A DNA stretch of 64,000 nt from Chromobacterium alticapitis (lineage in GTDB: Bacteria > Pseudomonadota > Gammaproteobacteria > Burkholderiales > Chromobacteriaceae). Each line of letters starts with the position of its first letter. The first letter of the stretch is position 1. The stretch covers positions 66,109 to 130,108 of the forward strand of contig NZ_PQWB01000012.1 in NCBI RefSeq assembly GCF_002924365.1, in the 5' to 3' direction. The notes beneath the pieces were generated by a model. It was not told where the DNA came from. It searched no databases and worked only from the letters and a program-made list of their open reading frames with translations. The position numbers and the translations under genes are program-made. Shown piece by piece: positions 63,913 through 64,000 of this stretch.

Positions 63913-64000
63913 TCACGAAAAATTGATTTGAAACTTGTCGCCATAACCACCAAGCAGCGCCGAGATCTCTGCATCCAGCGTTTCGCGGGTCCACGTGATG
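63913..64000 (-). CDS. C-terminal end of an unrecognised protein (partial)
   Basis: The minus strand is open from the right edge to a TGA at 63913 and encodes a 28-residue tail (ITWTRETLDAEISALLGG...QINFS). The bidirectional terminator follows 45 bases later, which supports this being a real gene end. Too short to assign; it could belong to the same acquired segment. Confidence 0.45.
   Translation of the reverse strand, partial: ITWTRETLDAEISALLGGYGDKFQINFS

Noticed and set aside
1..64000. tRNA, rRNA, CRISPR arrays and insertion sequences
   Set aside because: Reading of the intergenic stretches showed no cloverleaf-like sequence, no spaced direct repeats of CRISPR type and no transposase frame; a tRNAscan or CRISPR search would be needed to exclude weak cases.

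Overview
The window is high-GC proteobacterial DNA, most consistent with a Chromobacterium-like betaproteobacterium (Neisseriales/Chromobacteriaceae). This is inferred from overall gene style: pepA next to holC, a secreted GH18 chitinase, a DadA-type hydroxyproline operon, many chemotaxis and c-di-GMP genes, and strongly GC-biased third codon positions that give long antisense shadow frames. No rRNA, tRNA, CRISPR array, transposase or integrase was recognised.

Layout. 1-6.4 kb: 3' part of a PAS/GGDEF/EAL signalling protein with a terminator, a CYTH-GNAT fusion, a DUF3313-like exported protein, a small membrane protein and a DUF2254 membrane protein. 6.4-15.8 kb: a complete maltose/maltodextrin operon on the minus strand (LacI-type regulator, then lamB, GH13 alpha-glucosidase, malK, malE, malF, malG), with palindromic operators before lamB and stem-loops after lamB and after malE. 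16-26.8 kb: chemoreceptor plus solute-binding protein, a His-tract low-complexity protein, exonuclease/DUF294 pair, glutamine amidotransferase, LysR with a divergent MBL-DsbA pair, chitinase. 26.8-32.1 kb (minus): three parvulin isomerases, bolA-like, yciI, yciB, SPFH and NfeD membrane proteins, and a 42-residue small ORF. 32.2-36.3 kb: IMPACT, DHH, HAD, an orphan ParA-like ATPase, and guaC behind a leader that can fold into an intricate RNA. 36.4-46.7 kb: methyltransferase, solute-binding protein, MaoC, GNATs, a frameshifted alpha/beta hydrolase, a serine hydrolase, glnD, lptG and lptF. 46.9-52.1 kb: pepA, holC, a large acidic protein with 34-residue tandem repeats, and a cobalamin adenosyltransferase, all with overlapping ends.

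53.1-60.3 kb is a trans-4-hydroxyproline catabolic operon: epimerase, deaminase, ketoglutarate-semialdehyde dehydrogenase, D-amino-acid oxidoreductase and a Liv-type binding protein, with a divergent PAS-AraC regulator. Together these would convert hydroxyproline to 2-oxoglutarate.

From about 60.4 kb to the right edge the base composition becomes visibly less GC-rich. This segment carries one 959-residue gene: an alpha-helical N-terminal region, an APH/protein-kinase-like domain with its catalytic residues, and a C-terminal Tpt1/KptA RNA 2'-phosphotransferase domain with its catalytic Arg-His-Arg-Arg set. It is flanked by terminators and looks like a horizontally acquired, self-contained cargo gene. 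It is the strongest candidate here for an undescribed RNA-repair, RNA-modification or defence system.
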